Counted from the stretch's first letter, positions 21,771-29,788 are shown. The stretch: DNA of 64,000 nucleotides from Amaurobius ferox (GCA_951213105.1 OX578140.1:124809965-124873964); one strand, 5' to 3'. The notes: generated from the letters alone by a model not told the origin. Translations and numbers: made by a program.

Positions 21771-22490
21771 TTATATAGGATTAAATTTTTCCCTGTATCT
21801 CATTTCGGGATTCACTAAATCTAACATAAAAAAATCATATTTTTCTTGAACACTTTTATTATACATTTGTTTGAATTCTTCAGTACTTAATAAACCATCT
21901 ATCTCTCTTATAATCTGTTGAATTTCTTTTGGTTGTAGAGTGAAAAATATATCGTAATTACAGTTCCTTCTTATATTCATAGGTGTTAAAAAATATGACT
22001 GAGTTAAATAAATAAAGGATGCGTTTTTCTTTCTACCTCTGATAAATAATTCTTCGATGTTTTTTTTATCTTTCTCAATCACACAATCATCAAAAATAAC
22101 TAAATTCTTTAATGTAGGATTTAAATCATCTACATTAATAAAATTTTGATCTGAAGAAAATAATACTTTTTTTTTTAATTTATCATATAATTTTAATAAT
22201 TTTTTCTTATTCTTTATATTCTTACATTTCAAAATATCTTCTCTTTCTATATCTTCAAACAATGTATATTTTTCTTGTAATTTAGAATATTTAGGTTCGT
22301 ATAAATCTTTTGCACATATATATAATGTATTAAAAAATAATAAATCATAAATCAAATTTAACAGTAAATTTGTTTTACCTGAACCTGAAGATCCTACTAT
22401 AAGCAATCTAAATGGATGTTTAGGTAACAAAGGATGTTGTTTAGGATCAGGTAATTCTTCTGGTTCTGTGTAATCTTTAATTTTTATCAT
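21771..22490 (-). CDS. Packaging ATPase (FtsK/HerA, A32-like)
   Basis: Drives DNA into the capsid. Walker A is GSSGSGKTN at residues 33-41, Walker B is LVIFDD at 130-135, and the downstream sensor region FIRGRKKNASFIYLTQS sits near 149-165. The length (239 residues) and N-terminal PLLPKHPFRLLI match this family in Polintons and virophages. It is the first gene of the leftward block and its ATG, unusually, lacks the ATAAATG context. It is intact with no missing residues that I can see. Confidence 0.95.
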   Translation of the reverse strand: MIKIKDYTEPEELPDPKQHPLLPKHPFRLLIVGSSGSGKTNLLLNLIYDLLFFNTLYICAKDLYEPKYSKLQEKYTLFEDIEREDILKCKNIKNKKKLLKLYDKLKKKVLFSSDQNFINVDDLNPTLKNLVIFDDCVIEKDKKNIEELFIRGRKKNASFIYLTQSYFLTPMNIRRNCNYDIFFTLQPKEIQQIIREIDGLLSTEEFKQMYNKSVQEKYDFFMLDLVNPEMRYREKFNPI

Positions 22491-22546
22491 AATTTACGAG
22501 CAGTAAAAATAAAATTTGCTGCAGTAAAAAAAATAATATTATATAA
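22491..22546. promoter_or_regulatory. Divergent promoter gap between the two gene blocks
   Basis: All leftward genes start on one side and all rightward genes on the other. The gap contains GCAGTAAAA twice in direct orientation (near 22500 and 22521) and ends in TATATAAATG at the first rightward gene. It is the natural site for bidirectional initiation. Confidence 0.55.
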
Positions 22547-23303
22547 ATGAACTTAGAAAAAGAACGGAAACATAAGTTTTTAAAGCAAATAAAAGATTCA
22601 ATTAAAATAGTAAAAATAGAAAAAGAAATAAGAAAGAATAATGAAGATCAACTAAAAGAAAAAATAGGTATTCAAAAAACCTTAGAGGAATTTCATAAAC
22701 CAGTCACTCAAGAAATTGAAAAATATGAAAAATCAAATAAAGAAGTTGTGAAAAGTATTCAAAATGTTGTAGAAAATATTACATTTCCATCTATAGAAGA
22801 GCCTATTGAAGCTGTGAAAGAATTAGTATCTTATACTTATGATATCGATCAAAATTTAAATTTAAAATATTTAAAAGAGGAAAAATTATACAGACCGTCA
22901 GTATTTTTAAACGATCAAGAAAAATTAGAGGAGATGTATGGAAGAGCTAAACAGTTAAAAGAAGGATTATCTAAGAAAAGAGGCAACTTAAAAAGTACAA
23001 TTTCTAGGGTTAAAATTTTTCAGAGGAGGAATTAAACAGAAAAAGAATGATATAAAAGAGATTAAAAATAAAGAAAATATGTTGCAAAATTATATGCATA
23101 GATTAAATATGATTCGAAGTAGTAAAGAAATGAAGGTAGGTAAAGGATTGAATGTATTATCAAATTTAACAGAAAAAATATGTAATGGTAGTAAATCAAA
23201 GAAATTATATAATCAAGTAACTTTATGGTTAGATATGTTATTAAAAAATAAAGAAATGACTTATAATGATGTACAACGATATCATAAACAATTTCTCTGT
23301 TAA
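22547..23303 (+). pseudogene. Coiled-coil virion-type protein, frameshifted
   Basis: The first frame (22547-23035, 162 residues) is Lys/Glu-rich coiled coil over residues 1-75 and then mixed. A second frame, open without its own ATG from about 23014, carries RGGIKQKKND and a helical C-terminus to 23303 that resembles the end of a common arthropod Polinton protein. The switch is at a T5 run near 23015. One gene of about 250 residues with a single indel fits best. Its position, first in the structural block, suggests an internal capsid or scaffold protein, but no function is established. Confidence 0.65.
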
Positions 23304-23306
23304 TAA

Positions 23307-23684
23307 ATGATAAAATATAAAGTTTATTTGAGTGAAGGTCAGAAAAATAAACTTAAATCAGCTTTTAAAAATAAAGTAGAAGTAACATTACAAATAGATA
23401 AATCTAAAACTCCTAATCATGAGATGTATTTAACCAAAACTCAAATTAATCATATTAATGATAAAAAAAGAATTACAATTAGTAAAACTCAATTAGATAA
23501 AAATGGAGGATTTTTACCATTTCTAGCGGCACTTATACCCTCTTTAATAACCGCTGTTAAAATTGCAGTTCCAGCATTAGCAAAAGGTGCTTTACATGGA
23601 TTAGCTAGTTCAGCTGTACAAAAAAAGGGGTCTGGGAAAAAAAAAAACTTGGAAAGGGTATATATCAACAGTGGGAATCAGTGA
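23307..23684 (+). CDS. pX-like minor capsid/core protein
   Basis: 125 residues. A Lys-rich N-terminal half contains YLTKTQINHI and ISKTQLDK, then a GGFLPFLAALIPSL start to a hydrophobic segment (about residues 70-100) and ALHGLAS. That hydrophobic block after a double glycine is the signature by which Polinton and adintovirus pX-like proteins are recognised; adenovirus pX carries a similar stretch. The last dozen residues are probably wrong: an A11 run at 23637-23647 seems to have lost one base, since another frame continues with GKGIY and ends exactly over the protease start. Confidence 0.75.
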   Translation: MIKYKVYLSEGQKNKLKSAFKNKVEVTLQIDKSKTPNHEMYLTKTQINHINDKKRITISKTQLDKNGGFLPFLAALIPSLITAVKIAVPALAKGALHGLASSAVQKKGSGKKKNLERVYINSGNQ

Positions 23685-23688
23685 CAAA

Positions 23689-24123
23689 ATGATTATAGAA
23701 AATATGAAAAATGAAAAAGGATTTAGAGGTGTGTTTACCTCCGATTTATTACCTAAAACAATAGGAAAATTTGAAAATGGAATCATTAATTTAGATGTAT
23801 CAACAGGTCCTGGAACTCATTGGGTTTGTTATTATAATGATCCTAAATATAAATATGTGGAATATTTTGATCCGTTTGGTGAATATGACAATATGAAGAA
23901 GGACTATATTCCTAAAAATATTAAATCATTTCTTGTTACATCCAATAAAAAAATAGGTTATAATGATAGTTTTTTACAGAAACCTTCATCTGTGAAATGT
24001 GGTATATTTTGTATGAAATATATAAGAGAAAGGAATAAAGGTATATCACCTAAAAATGTTCTCAAATCATTTCCTACACAAAAACCTAGTGACTATAATG
24101 AAAATTTTGTTATGTATAAATGA
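23689..24123 (+). CDS. Adenovirus-type maturation cysteine protease
   Basis: Matures capsid proteins. From the ATG at 23689 the catalytic residues are His44 (GTHWV), Asp61 (YFDPFG), Gln97 (FLQKP) and Cys104 (KCGIFC), the order seen in the adenain/Ulp1 group. At 144 residues it is shorter than adenovirus protease, as usual for Polintons. The frame is open further upstream to a GTG at 23671, but eukaryotic use of that is unlikely. Its ATG would overlap the correct-frame stop of the preceding gene as ATGA, and its own stop overlaps the next start in the same way. Apparently intact. Confidence 0.92.
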   Translation: MIIENMKNEKGFRGVFTSDLLPKTIGKFENGIINLDVSTGPGTHWVCYYNDPKYKYVEYFDPFGEYDNMKKDYIPKNIKSFLVTSNKKIGYNDSFLQKPSSVKCGIFCMKYIRERNKGISPKNVLKSFPTQKPSDYNENFVMYK

Positions 24124-24813
24124 TAAAATTAAAATCTGAAGGTCATGAGAAATCAGATGAATTTACTGTAAATTTTATTACACCTCTTAAAATAAAAAAA
24201 TTAGCTTTACACTCATTCTCTATGGAAGTTTCCTGATTTAATATAAGTAAGAATTATGGAAATAACAAATTTAGAATGTATACATTAGACACAGATATAA
24301 CAATTATTATCTCAAATGGTAATTATACTGTAAGAGGTTTAAATGAGTATATGATGAAAATATTTGGTAAGGATCCACCTGTGAAATTTGGTATTATTGA
24401 AGCAAGACAAAGAATATCTATTAAACTGAAAAAAAATTGGGTAATTGATTTTACAGAAAGTAACTTTCATAAAATTATAGGCTTTTTAAAACCGACATAT
24501 GGAAGTTATGATGAAGAAACAGAGATTGAAGGTGAACATATTGCTGATATATCTAATGGAAATGATAATATTTATATTCACTGTGATGTTGTAAAAGGAT
24601 CTTTAATAAATCAATATAATTCAGAAGTCATATATTCTTTCACTAATAAAAACCCTCCAGGTAGTATAATTTCAAAAGAATTTAATAATTGGATATTTTT
24701 TCCTGTTAAAGTGGATCCTGTTGAAAGAATAAAAAATGAGGATTACTAATCAAAAAGGTGAATTAATAGATTTAAATAAAGGAGCTGTAGAATTTAATTT
24801 TATTTCTTCTTAA
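24120..24813 (+). pseudogene. Penton-like minor capsid protein (single jelly roll), broken twice
   Basis: The gene starts at ATG 24120 within TATAAATGA. An in-frame TGA at 24234-24236 stands where relatives have tryptophan (a TGG to TGA nonsense change); the same frame then stays open to 24749. Near 24735 an A6 run carries an indel: the conserved last 25 residues (TNQKGELIDLN) lie in another frame, ending at 24813. The central blocks DNIYIHCDVV and PPGSII are characteristic of the Polinton minor capsid/penton homologue that closes capsid vertices. The nonsense change is hard to explain as a homopolymer sequencing error. Confidence 0.8.
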
Positions 24814-24817
24814 ATAA

Positions 24818-24943
24818 ATGAATAGAAGAAAAAGTAAAAAAATACAAGGATTTTTAAAGGTTTTATTGAAACCTAAGAATATATTAAATGAAATATTTTC
24901 TATGAAAAAGAAAGGAGGTGGTTTAAAAATTCTTCCTAAATAA
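24818..24943 (+). CDS. 41-residue basic protein
   Basis: A very short gene between the two capsid genes: MNRRKSKK, a hydrophobic helix-like middle, then KKKGGGLKILPK. About a third of residues are Lys or Arg. Both its start and the next gene's start have TAAATAAATG, and its stop is shared with that signal, so it is probably translated. A DNA-condensing core peptide processed by the protease would fit, but that is inference from charge and position. Confidence 0.6.
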   Translation: MNRRKSKKIQGFLKVLLKPKNILNEIFSMKKKGGGLKILPK

Positions 24944-26277
24944 ATGATTTATGATTTAAGTGATACTCGTTATTATTATAATGATCACATTAAAAGTTAT
25001 GAATTAAGAGAAATTCATCCAAAAGAACATAGTTCAGATGAGAATGCTACCTATGTTTTTCATATTAATGATACTAAAGCAAAAATTTTATATTCTAGAG
25101 GATATCTTGAACTAAAATTAAAAATTACAAAAAATGATAAATCATCCATTGGAAACGAAAATGTGAGTCTAGTAAATGGTGGAGGTTTTATCAAAACTTT
25201 AAAAGTACATATAGGAGATACCGAAATTGAATCAAATACACAGTCAAATTTTTCAATCATGAATCATGTTTTAAGATTAATTCATTATACTCCTGATTAT
25301 GTAACATCACAAGCTCAAAATGAATTTTTTTATCTAGATACATCTGATTCAGCTGACCGTAATGAGTTTAAATATGATGGTACTTTAGAAGATACTACTA
25401 AAATAACTGAGTTTTTTAATAATTTGAAAATGAATAAAGATTATAACGAAGGATTCGTAAAGAGATGGGAACTAACGAAAGATAGCAATGTCATTAAAAT
25501 ATGGACACCTTTAAAAGATATAATCGATTTCTTTAGAGAATATGAAAAGATAATTTCAGGTTTTGAAGTGAAAATAGAAATTCAAAGAAATGAAAATAAA
25601 ATATGATATATACTAATATAAGAAACGAAAATTATAAGGTAGTAGTTGAAGGTTTAACCTTACATTTACCTTATATAGAATTAAAAAATTCTGCAGAAAG
25701 TTTGTTTCTGGAATCATATCTATCTAATAAAGATATAGAGGTAAATTGGGATCGATATAGATTTAAGATGGTAGGCCCATATAGAAGCAACAGTGGATCT
25801 GTGACAGCAACTACAGCGTCAGATGAAGTTTTAAGTGTCTATGTTATTCCTCAATATGTTGAAAGAGATAGTAATTATGAAAAAAATAATATGATATTTG
25901 ATAATATAGATATGGCAGAATGCTGGTTGATGATTAATAATAAACAAGTTCCTCTTATGCGTTATAAAACAAATTTTGCCAATAAAGATTATATTCGAGT
26001 GTATGAAGCTCTTTTACATGAAGGACTTTACGATAATAATACAGAAACAGGACCTTTGATAAATAAGGAGAATTTTGGTAAACTGTATCCTATTTTTCCT
26101 TTTGACTCATCAAATCATGAAAACTATACCGATTTAAATAATTTAGATATTGAATTTAATTGGATAACGAATAGTCAAAAGGAATATAAGTTTTATTTTA
26201 TTTTTAATGAAAGAAAGAGATGTTTTATAAATTTCAAAAATAAAACTATAACAATGGTTAAGAGTTTAAAATCTTAA
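24944..26277 (+). pseudogene. Major capsid protein (double jelly roll), frameshifted
   Basis: Two abutting frames, 24944-25606 and 25603-26277, overlap by ATGA. Together they give about 444 residues, the usual size of the Polinton major capsid protein. The N-terminal jelly roll contains VNGGGFIKTLKVHIGDTEIE and a helix-rich loop; the second contains the receptor-like loops around residue 60-90 of the second frame (WDRYRFKMVG) and a C-terminal WLMINNKQ block. The second frame's ATG is likely chance, the split being a one-base change in an A-rich run near 25600. The protein forms the hexameric shell. Confidence 0.85.
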
Positions 26278-26287
26278 AATTAAATAA

Positions 26288-27154
26288 ATGAGTGCTTATT
26301 ATCCACCTTATGATGATCAAATGAAAGAAGGACCTATTGGACCTCCAGGTATAGGTTTTAAATTAATGAATGATGGAAATTATGATATGGAAAATAGAAT
26401 TTTAAAAAATTGTGAAAATCCTATAGATGATTTAGATTTAACCACTAAAAGTTTTGTTTTGAATAAAATAGAGAATAATCATCATGAATTGAGAGATCAT
26501 ATAGAAACTAAATATGATGAGAGTTTTTTATCCTTTACTGTAGAAACAGGCAAGAGAATAAAAGAATTAAATGATACAACTTTACATTCTTTAGAAGGAA
26601 AAGTTTTTGATGCAAAAGGAAAAAGAATAGGAAATGTTGCAGATCCTAAAGATGAAAAAAATGTTGTGAATAAAAGATATTTTGAAAAAAATTCGTTAAT
26701 ATTACAGAATGATAAATTTGATGCAAAAAATAAAATAATTACGAATGTTTCTGAACCTGAAAATGATAACGATGCTGTGAATAAAATATATTTAGATAAT
26801 AGAGATATCTGGGTTACTATAATAAATGATTTTCATACAGATGGGGATTATAAAAAAGTAAATTTCAACATGATGAGCTCAAAATTGCTGGATCAAGAGA
26901 TGCGATTATCTACAGATATGTATATGAAAATTTCTATATATATAGATATATATGATACAGTAGAAAGTAAATATATATATAATAAAAGTCCACTGATATC
27001 TCTGGAAATCAATGGTAAGGAAATTTTAAATGTTAATAGAGATGTAGTAACCTGTTTTGTTTATGGTAAACGTGATGATATCATCACATTAAAGATAAAA
27101 TGTGATGGTAACGCTTTAAAACCTTATATGCATATTGAAAAAATTTCTTTCTAA
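26288..27154 (+). CDS. Fibre-like protein with a collagen-type segment
   Basis: 288 residues. After a short tail, a collagen-like GPIGPPGIG (15-23) is followed by three copies of a roughly 26-residue unit, at about 32-57, 107-132 and 144-169, with the pattern R-I-x-N-x-x-x-P-x-D...D-x-x-x-K-x-Y. Helical sequence lies between the first two. The unit resembles repeats of trimeric phage tail fibres. The last 115 residues look like a beta-rich knob. Its place directly after the major capsid gene supports a spike or attachment role. It is intact, with ATAAATG at the start. No close family is recognised. Confidence 0.7.
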   Translation: MSAYYPPYDDQMKEGPIGPPGIGFKLMNDGNYDMENRILKNCENPIDDLDLTTKSFVLNKIENNHHELRDHIETKYDESFLSFTVETGKRIKELNDTTLHSLEGKVFDAKGKRIGNVADPKDEKNVVNKRYFEKNSLILQNDKFDAKNKIITNVSEPENDNDAVNKIYLDNRDIWVTIINDFHTDGDYKKVNFNMMSSKLLDQEMRLSTDMYMKISIYIDIYDTVESKYIYNKSPLISLEINGKEILNVNRDVVTCFVYGKRDDIITLKIKCDGNALKPYMHIEKISF

Positions 27155-27157
27155 TAA

Positions 27158-27829
27158 ATGGATATTGATTGGAATGAATTTTCTAGAAAAAATTTATCTG
27201 AAGATGTAATTAGAAATCTTATTAATCATGTAAATTGGGATTTAGTTTTACAATATTCAACACTGTCTGAATCTTTTATTGAAGAATTTGCTCAACCTGA
27301 TGATTGGCCTAAAATTTCTAGATATCAAAAATTATCAGAAGATTTTATAGAAAAATGTAAAGATATAGTAGATTGGGTAAACATATCTCAATATCAAACT
27401 TTAAGTAACGAATTTATCATAAAATTTTCTGATAATTTAGATTTATATAAAGTATCAATATTTCAAAAACTTACAGAAGATACCATGAGAGAATTAAAAG
27501 ATGATTTAAATTGGTTGTATATAACTAGATATCAAACATTTAGTGAAAATTTTATAGAAGAATTTATGCATAAATTAGATTTTTGTTATTTGATTAAATA
27601 TAAATTTGAGCTATTACCTGATCACTTTTTTAATGTTTATTGGAAAAAAGTACAAGCAATACAGATGAGTGAATTAAATAAAAAGTTTGGTCATCATGAA
27701 ATAGAACCTTACCAAGAGAAAATTATTGAAGAGATATATGAAGTTAAATCAGTCTTGAGAGAGTGTGTTTATATTTTGAGACAATTAACTAGCAAAGATG
27801 ATAAATTTAATAAAAATGTTTCTATATAA
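27158..27829 (+). CDS. 23-residue repeat protein (W...ISxYQxLSExFI type)
   Basis: 223 residues with about five tandem 23-residue units from residue 20 to 135. Each has an aromatic-initiated motif (W-x-x-I-S-x-Y-Q) followed by LSExFIEEF and an Asp before the next unit. Similar repeats are known in uncharacterised proteins of giant and insect large DNA viruses. The units probably stack as paired helices. The C-terminal part is helical. It is intact; its last codons (KNVS) are part of the junction block for the next gene. Function unknown. Confidence 0.7.
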   Translation: MDIDWNEFSRKNLSEDVIRNLINHVNWDLVLQYSTLSESFIEEFAQPDDWPKISRYQKLSEDFIEKCKDIVDWVNISQYQTLSNEFIIKFSDNLDLYKVSIFQKLTEDTMRELKDDLNWLYITRYQTFSENFIEEFMHKLDFCYLIKYKFELLPDHFFNVYWKKVQAIQMSELNKKFGHHEIEPYQEKIIEEIYEVKSVLRECVYILRQLTSKDDKFNKNVSI

Positions 27830-28492
27830 ATGGATGTTACATATAATAATGGTATGGGAAAAAAAACTATGTCTTTCTTAAATATAGAAAATCCTACTGA
27901 AGTGAAATCTATTTTTATATATAATTGTTCTCTTGAAGGAATAGAAAATTTAACTAATTTAAAAGAATTATATTGTGTGGGAAATAAATTAAAATCTCTT
28001 GAAGGAATAGAAAATTTAATAAATATAGAAACATTAGATTGTAGCGAAAATGATATTACATCTCTTGAAGGTATAAAAAATTTAACTAATTTAAAAAAAA
28101 TATATTGTGATTTAAATAAATTAACATCCCTTGAAGGAATAGAAAATTTAACTAATTTAGAAACATTAAATTGTAGCATAAATGATATTACATCTCTTGA
28201 AGGTATAAAAAATTTAACTAATTTAAAAAAATTATATTGTGGAGGAAATAAATTAACATCTCTTGAAGGTATAAAAAATTTAACTAATTTAAAAGAATTA
28301 TATTGTGAGGGAAATAAATTAACATCTCTTGAAGGTATAAAAAATTTAACTAATTTAGAAACATTATATTGTAGTGAAAATGATATTACATCTCTAAATG
28401 AATTAATATTTTTACCTAGAATAAATGATATATGGTATGATGTAGATAAAATAAGAAGAAATAATGTAGGATTTCCATATCGATGGTCTTAA
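27830..28492 (+). CDS. Leucine-rich-repeat protein, seven 22-residue units
   Basis: 220 residues. Seven near-identical LRR units of the form SLEGIxNLTNLKxLYCxxNKLT form a short solenoid, probably for protein binding, with an LRR-like cap and a Trp-ending tail. Two unit types alternate, one ending NKLT and one ending ENDIT, so expansion went partly by 44-residue pairs. DNA identity between units is high, which means recent growth. There is no signal peptide or membrane segment, so it would act inside the cell or virion. Lack of an enzymatic domain and the accessory position suggest interaction with host proteins. Confidence 0.8.
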   Translation: MDVTYNNGMGKKTMSFLNIENPTEVKSIFIYNCSLEGIENLTNLKELYCVGNKLKSLEGIENLINIETLDCSENDITSLEGIKNLTNLKKIYCDLNKLTSLEGIENLTNLETLNCSINDITSLEGIKNLTNLKKLYCGGNKLTSLEGIKNLTNLKELYCEGNKLTSLEGIKNLTNLETLYCSENDITSLNELIFLPRINDIWYDVDKIRRNNVGFPYRWS

Positions 28493-28509
28493 AAAATGTT
28501 TACTAATAA

Positions 28510-28770
28510 ATGGAAGAGTTCAATAGTCTGAGTGGTTATCGTCAAACATATGTATTAGATGATTTATATCCTGGAAAATATGATCTGATATCATTGAAAA
28601 AATTTAAAAATATGATTGCAGGTACAGCAATCGTAAAGTTAATTGTAGAAGAAAAAGAGTATTACCTTTCGAATAAACATGGACAACTTTCTAATAGATC
28701 GATAAATAAAATCAATAAAGGAAGATATATATTTTTATATTTAGGTGATAACATATTAGAGAAAGCTTAA
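28510..28770 (+). CDS. Small Polinton protein, paralogue of 14021-14311
   Basis: 86 residues, starting MEEFNSLSGY. It matches the gene at the left end over most of its length and diverges only after GRYIF, where it ends early with LGDNILEKA. Its start lies in the same ATGTTTACTAATAAATGG block that precedes its paralogue, so gene and upstream signal were duplicated together. Each copy is read outward toward its nearest terminus. Function unknown. Confidence 0.72.
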   Translation: MEEFNSLSGYRQTYVLDDLYPGKYDLISLKKFKNMIAGTAIVKLIVEEKEYYLSNKHGQLSNRSINKINKGRYIFLYLGDNILEKA

Positions 28771-28794
28771 GAGTTAAAAAATAATTCTAAATAA

Positions 28795-29016
28795 ATGGAT
28801 CTTTATAAGATTAAAAAATCTCTAGAAAAGAAAGGAATGAGTGTAATAGCAAGATTTATAGAATCAAACGGTGATACTGGAACAGCATTTTTAAGTAATT
28901 ATAGTGATAAAGATCTTAAAAAAATTAGTAAGAATATTAAGTCATATTATAATTTTGGTGGAGAGAAAAAATTTAGTAAATATTGTATACAACTTACTTT
29001 TATTGAAAAAAAGTAA
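28795..29016 (+). CDS. Small terminal protein, function unknown
   Basis: 73 residues with a Lys-rich helical start and a mixed end, QLTFIEKK. It starts with TAAATAAATGG. Its last codons and 3' region are duplicated downstream (29219 onward), so a gene end has been copied. No domain recognised. Confidence 0.55.
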   Translation: MDLYKIKKSLEKKGMSVIARFIESNGDTGTAFLSNYSDKDLKKISKNIKSYYNFGGEKKFSKYCIQLTFIEKK

Positions 29017-29135
29017 TTATATTTTATGTATGGAAATATTTTTTTTTAACATCTTCTTCTAAAAAAATTTATATTATAACTTCAAAATTATTAATACTAT
29101 CAAGATTTTATGATAAAACACGTCCGTAATTTACG
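28986..29135. repeat. 150-bp direct repeat at the right end, copy 1
   Basis: Starts GTATACAACTTACTTTTATT and includes the stop of the preceding gene and AATACTATCAAGATTTTATG. It matches 29219-29370 with about 10% difference. Confidence 0.8.
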
Positions 29136-29200
29136 GACAGAAGGATTTTTACAATTTGTTAGATTTTTTTTTTGACGCCATTTAAAATGGCATTATATAT
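29105..29200. terminator. Two perfect hairpins after the rightward block
   Basis: GTCCGTAATTTACGGAC (near 29124) and GCCATTTAAAATGGC (near 29178) are perfect or near-perfect inverted repeats followed by T-rich DNA. They could end transcription or stabilise RNA 3' ends; this is inference from position. Confidence 0.35.
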
Positions 29201-29218
29201 TTTTTATTTTTTTAGATT

Positions 29219-29370
29219 GTATACAACTTACTTTTGTTGAAAAAAAGTAATTATATTTTATATGATTTTCCAAGTATGCTTTTTTTAACATCTTCTTCTA
29301 AAATATTTATATTATAACTTCAAAAGTATTAATACTATCAAGATTTTATGATAAAACGCGTCCATAAATT
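29219..29370. repeat. 150-bp direct repeat at the right end, copy 2
   Basis: Offset about 233 bp from copy 1. It keeps the codons for QLTFVEKK but has no start, so it is a gene-end fragment. Confidence 0.8.
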
Positions 29371-29435
29371 ACGTTTCGATATATTTTGAATCACTATTTT
29401 AGGATCTCTTTTAAAGTTTATTTCCTCTTTTTTTT

Positions 29436-29782
29436 TTCACGCATTTTATTTAATTTCATCCCGTAATTTACCTATGTATGGGGGGACTAACGGTCCCCCC
29501 ATTTATTTTAAAGGATTCATTTTGGTCACGCATTTATTTAATTTCATCCTATGTATGAGGTAGCCCCAATATGGGGCAGCCTATCTTTGATCATTTATCT
29601 AAAAAAAAGTTAAAATTTGGTCTAAATGTAAAAAAGGCCTTATTTTAATATAAAATCATGTTTTTAATATTAAAATGGATCGATCCCTTTTTGTTATATA
29701 TAAAAAGATAAAAATAAGCTATAAAATATAGTTTTTAGTGTATATAGTACATGTGCGCTCATACGTACATATATATACTACT
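29436..29782 (-). repeat. Polinton right terminal inverted repeat
   Basis: Complement of 13094-13430. Differences I counted in the outer 290 bp are about five, mostly in A or T runs. Inner sequence has an added CATAGGTAAATTACGG-type indel. Confidence 0.93.
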
Positions 29783-29788
29783 TACCTA
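29783..29788. repeat. Right target-site duplication TACCTA
   Basis: Exact copy of 13088-13093. Confidence 0.95.

Larger units (their letters stand above)
13094..29782. mobile_element. Complete Polinton/Maverick (adintovirus-like) element
   Basis: Self-synthesising virus-like transposon of 16,689 bp. It begins AGTAGTATATATATGTACG and ends with the complement. The 6-bp duplication TACCTA sits at 13088-13093 and 29783-29788, the size typical of Polinton integrase. It holds the family hallmarks: protein-primed polymerase B, retrovirus-like integrase, FtsK/HerA packaging ATPase, adenovirus-type protease, and major and penton-like capsid proteins. Genes lie in two divergent blocks. Several are disrupted, so this copy could not make a particle unaided. 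The terminal repeats differ at only a handful of positions, which suggests a fairly recent insertion. Confidence 0.97.

Noticed and set aside
23671..23688. GTG start for the protease
   Set aside because: Eukaryotic translation from GTG is improbable; the ATG at 23689 overlaps the correct stop of the preceding gene.
27769..28179. 136-residue minus-strand frame
   Set aside because: It is the complement of the LRR array. The repeat keeps both strands open; only the plus strand gives a known fold.
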